8,100 nt of DNA from contig JANQSK010000252.1 in the NCBI GenBank assembly GCA_028284105.1, positions 1 to 8,100 on the forward strand, given 5' to 3'. Position 1 is the first letter of the stretch; every line of letters begins with the position of its first letter. This stretch comes from Anaerolineae bacterium (GTDB lineage: Bacteria; Chloroflexota; Anaerolineae; Promineifilales; Promineifilaceae). A program made the position numbers and the translations under genes. The notes under the pieces were generated by a model that ran no database searches, had not been told where the DNA came from, and saw nothing but the letters and a program-made list of their open reading frames with translations. This document shows, piece by piece, positions 7,338 through 8,100 of this stretch.

Positions 7338-7352
7338 TGCTCCTGTAAAAAC

Positions 7353-7378
7353 GAGCCAGCCTAGCAATAGGTTGGCTC
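7353..7378. terminator. bidirectional intrinsic terminator with GCAA tetraloop
   Basis: GAGCCAGCCTA (7353-7363) pairs with TAGGTTGGCTC (7368-7378), an 11-bp stem with one G-T wobble and a GCAA loop of GNRA type when read on the plus strand. On the minus strand the stem is followed by GTTTTTA; on the plus strand by ATTTACGTT. It lies between the plus-strand operon and the minus-strand jetA relic and can stop readthrough in both directions. Confidence 0.75.
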
Positions 7379-7612
7379 ATTTACGTTATATTGGCAAACG
7401 GCCGTTCCCCCATACAACTTTGGATAACTCTCCCGTAACGATTCCAAATAGGCAACCAGATTGTTGGCTAACTCTGTTTGCGGAATCGTAACCCGCTGCT
7501 TGCGCTTAAATTGATCATCGAAAAAGCTGAGGATAAGTGGGGCATTTTGGCTTTGTAACAACTATACAGCGGCTGATTGGTGCAAACTAGAACGTAACTC
7601 ATCATGATGCAC
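7361..7612 (-). pseudogene. jetA: truncated, nonsense-bearing jetA (DUF3375) fragment of a Wadjet system
   Basis: The minus-strand frame reads DELRSSLHQSAAV, then TAG (7562-7564), then LLQSQNAPLILSFF, DDQFKRKQRVTIPQTEL and LVAYLESLRESYPKLYGG. This matches the N-terminus of DUF3375 proteins, which usually read close to SPAWxLLRADNAPLILSFL, then a basic F-K segment and TIP-x-x-EL. DUF3375 is JetA/MksF, the kleisin-like subunit of the Wadjet anti-plasmid SMC system. Recognisable sequence stops near 7405; the frame then runs into the terminator and ends by about 7361. The full protein is usually several hundred residues, so most of the gene is absent, and jetB, jetC and jetD are not in the window. 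The TAG falls where a Lys/Arg/Gln codon is expected, consistent with CAG to TAG. The 5' limit is given as an in-frame GTG (7610-7612) with no visible Shine-Dalgarno; the true start is unclear. Confidence 0.65.
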
Positions 7613-7733
7613 GCAAGAATTGTAATGAAAGTCGCGGCACGAGAAAAGGGTGAACCAAGACTTGTTAAAAAAAGAAAGTGTAATGGGCACCAAGAGATTG
7701 AACAGAAATTCACTGCAACGGTACAAAGCCAGT

Positions 7734-8100
7734 CTATAGCATTGGTTCGAGAGCCAAATCGGCCGTTTCTTCACGCCTTGCTGTTGCCAAATGCCCCTTA
7801 ATCGTGTTCAAGAAGAATTTAGGATCATAAGGCTTTTGGATAAAGCCGGAAAGGCCATGTCCCACAAATTGAACAGTCGCATCCGTTTCGTCATACCCAG
7901 ACGAAAGGACAACATTGACATGGGGGTCGATGCGCTGTAGACGAACAAAGGTCTCGTGCCCATTAATGCCAGGCATTGACAAATCAAGCAAGACCAAATC
8001 AATCTCATCTTGATGCTCTTCGTAAATGGCAATACCGCTTTCCCCATTAGCTGCCACAATTGTATGAATACCTTCCATTTCTAAAATATCGGTAACAATA
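7734..8100 (-). CDS. receiver domain, C-terminal part of a response regulator or hybrid histidine kinase (runs off right edge)
   Basis: A minus-strand frame is open from the window edge to TAG at 7734-7736 (122 codons). It reads IVTDILEMEGIHTIV, then the phosphorylation strand LVLLDLSMPGINGHETF with its Asp, VVLSSGYDE as the switch strand, and FIQKPYDP with the conserved Lys. It ends in a short polar tail. The acidic pair lies past the edge. The SSGYDE and QKPYD wording is typical of receivers at the C-terminus of PAS/GAF hybrid kinases, so the missing part is probably a kinase; a stand-alone regulator is possible. An internal ATG (8078) would cut off the first strand and is not the start. 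It is transcribed towards the jetA relic and convergently with the two-component operon. No terminator is seen after the stop. Confidence 0.88.
   Translation of the reverse strand, partial: IVTDILEMEGIHTIVAANGESGIAIYEEHQDEIDLVLLDLSMPGINGHETFVRLQRIDPHVNVVLSSGYDETDATVQFVGHGLSGFIQKPYDPKFFLNTIKGHLATARREETADLALEPML

Noticed and set aside
7163..7348. 61-codon plus-strand ORF overlapping the regulator stop (ATGA)
   Set aside because: Its sequence is not protein-like, it runs through the 33-bp repeat, and it has no clear ribosome binding site of its own.
7808..8059. 83-codon minus-strand ORF
   Set aside because: It is an out-of-frame reading of the receiver gene at 7734-8100, which has clear receiver motifs in its own frame.
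1..8100. CRISPR array or intact transposase
   Set aside because: No regularly spaced repeats were seen and no frame shows transposase or integrase motifs.

Overview
The window looks like accessory DNA from a Chloroflexota-type bacterium, possibly Herpetosiphon-like. This is an inference from the kinds of protein present: a BTAD/SARP regulator, a very long multi-GAF kinase, an EAD/Death-like domain, a hybrid-kinase receiver and a DUF3375 (Wadjet JetA) relic. No marker gene is present. The ends of the window are visibly richer in G+C than the middle; the first 60 bases are 55% GC and a sampled kinase line is 37%.

Layout. (1) 1-380, minus strand: the N-terminal part of a SARP/BTAD-type transcriptional activator that runs off the left edge. 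A possible 29-residue membrane leader peptide (364-453) overlaps its start. (2) 454-857: non-coding, with a 33-bp repeat unit (725-757) followed by an intrinsic terminator (779-813). (3) About 858-1395: a decayed, unidentified plus-strand coding remnant with several stops and a frameshift. (4) 1440-1530: probable promoter and ribosome binding site. (5) 1531-7166: a two-gene two-component operon. The first gene encodes a 1646-residue soluble histidine kinase with a degenerate receiver, eight GAF domains, a DHp helix pair and an HATPase domain. The second encodes a 225-residue response regulator whose output is not DNA-binding but an EAD/bacterial Death-like adaptor domain. (6) 7167-7380: a weak hairpin, the second copy of the 33-bp repeat and a bidirectional terminator. 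(7) 7361-7612, minus strand: a nonsense-bearing, 3'-truncated fragment of jetA (DUF3375, anti-plasmid Wadjet system). (8) 7734-8100, minus strand: the C-terminal receiver of a regulator or hybrid kinase that continues past the right edge.

Interpretation. The kinase should integrate one or more cytosolic cues through its GAF array and phosphorylate Asp55 of the regulator. The regulator carries a homotypic adaptor domain of the kind used to recruit TIR, caspase-like or NTPase effectors in bacterial conflict systems. The pair may therefore be a phosphorylation-controlled switch for an immune or cell-death effector encoded elsewhere. No effector lies in the window. The AT-rich cassette is bracketed by matching repeat-plus-terminator units and abuts a broken defence gene, as expected of a turnover site in a defence island.
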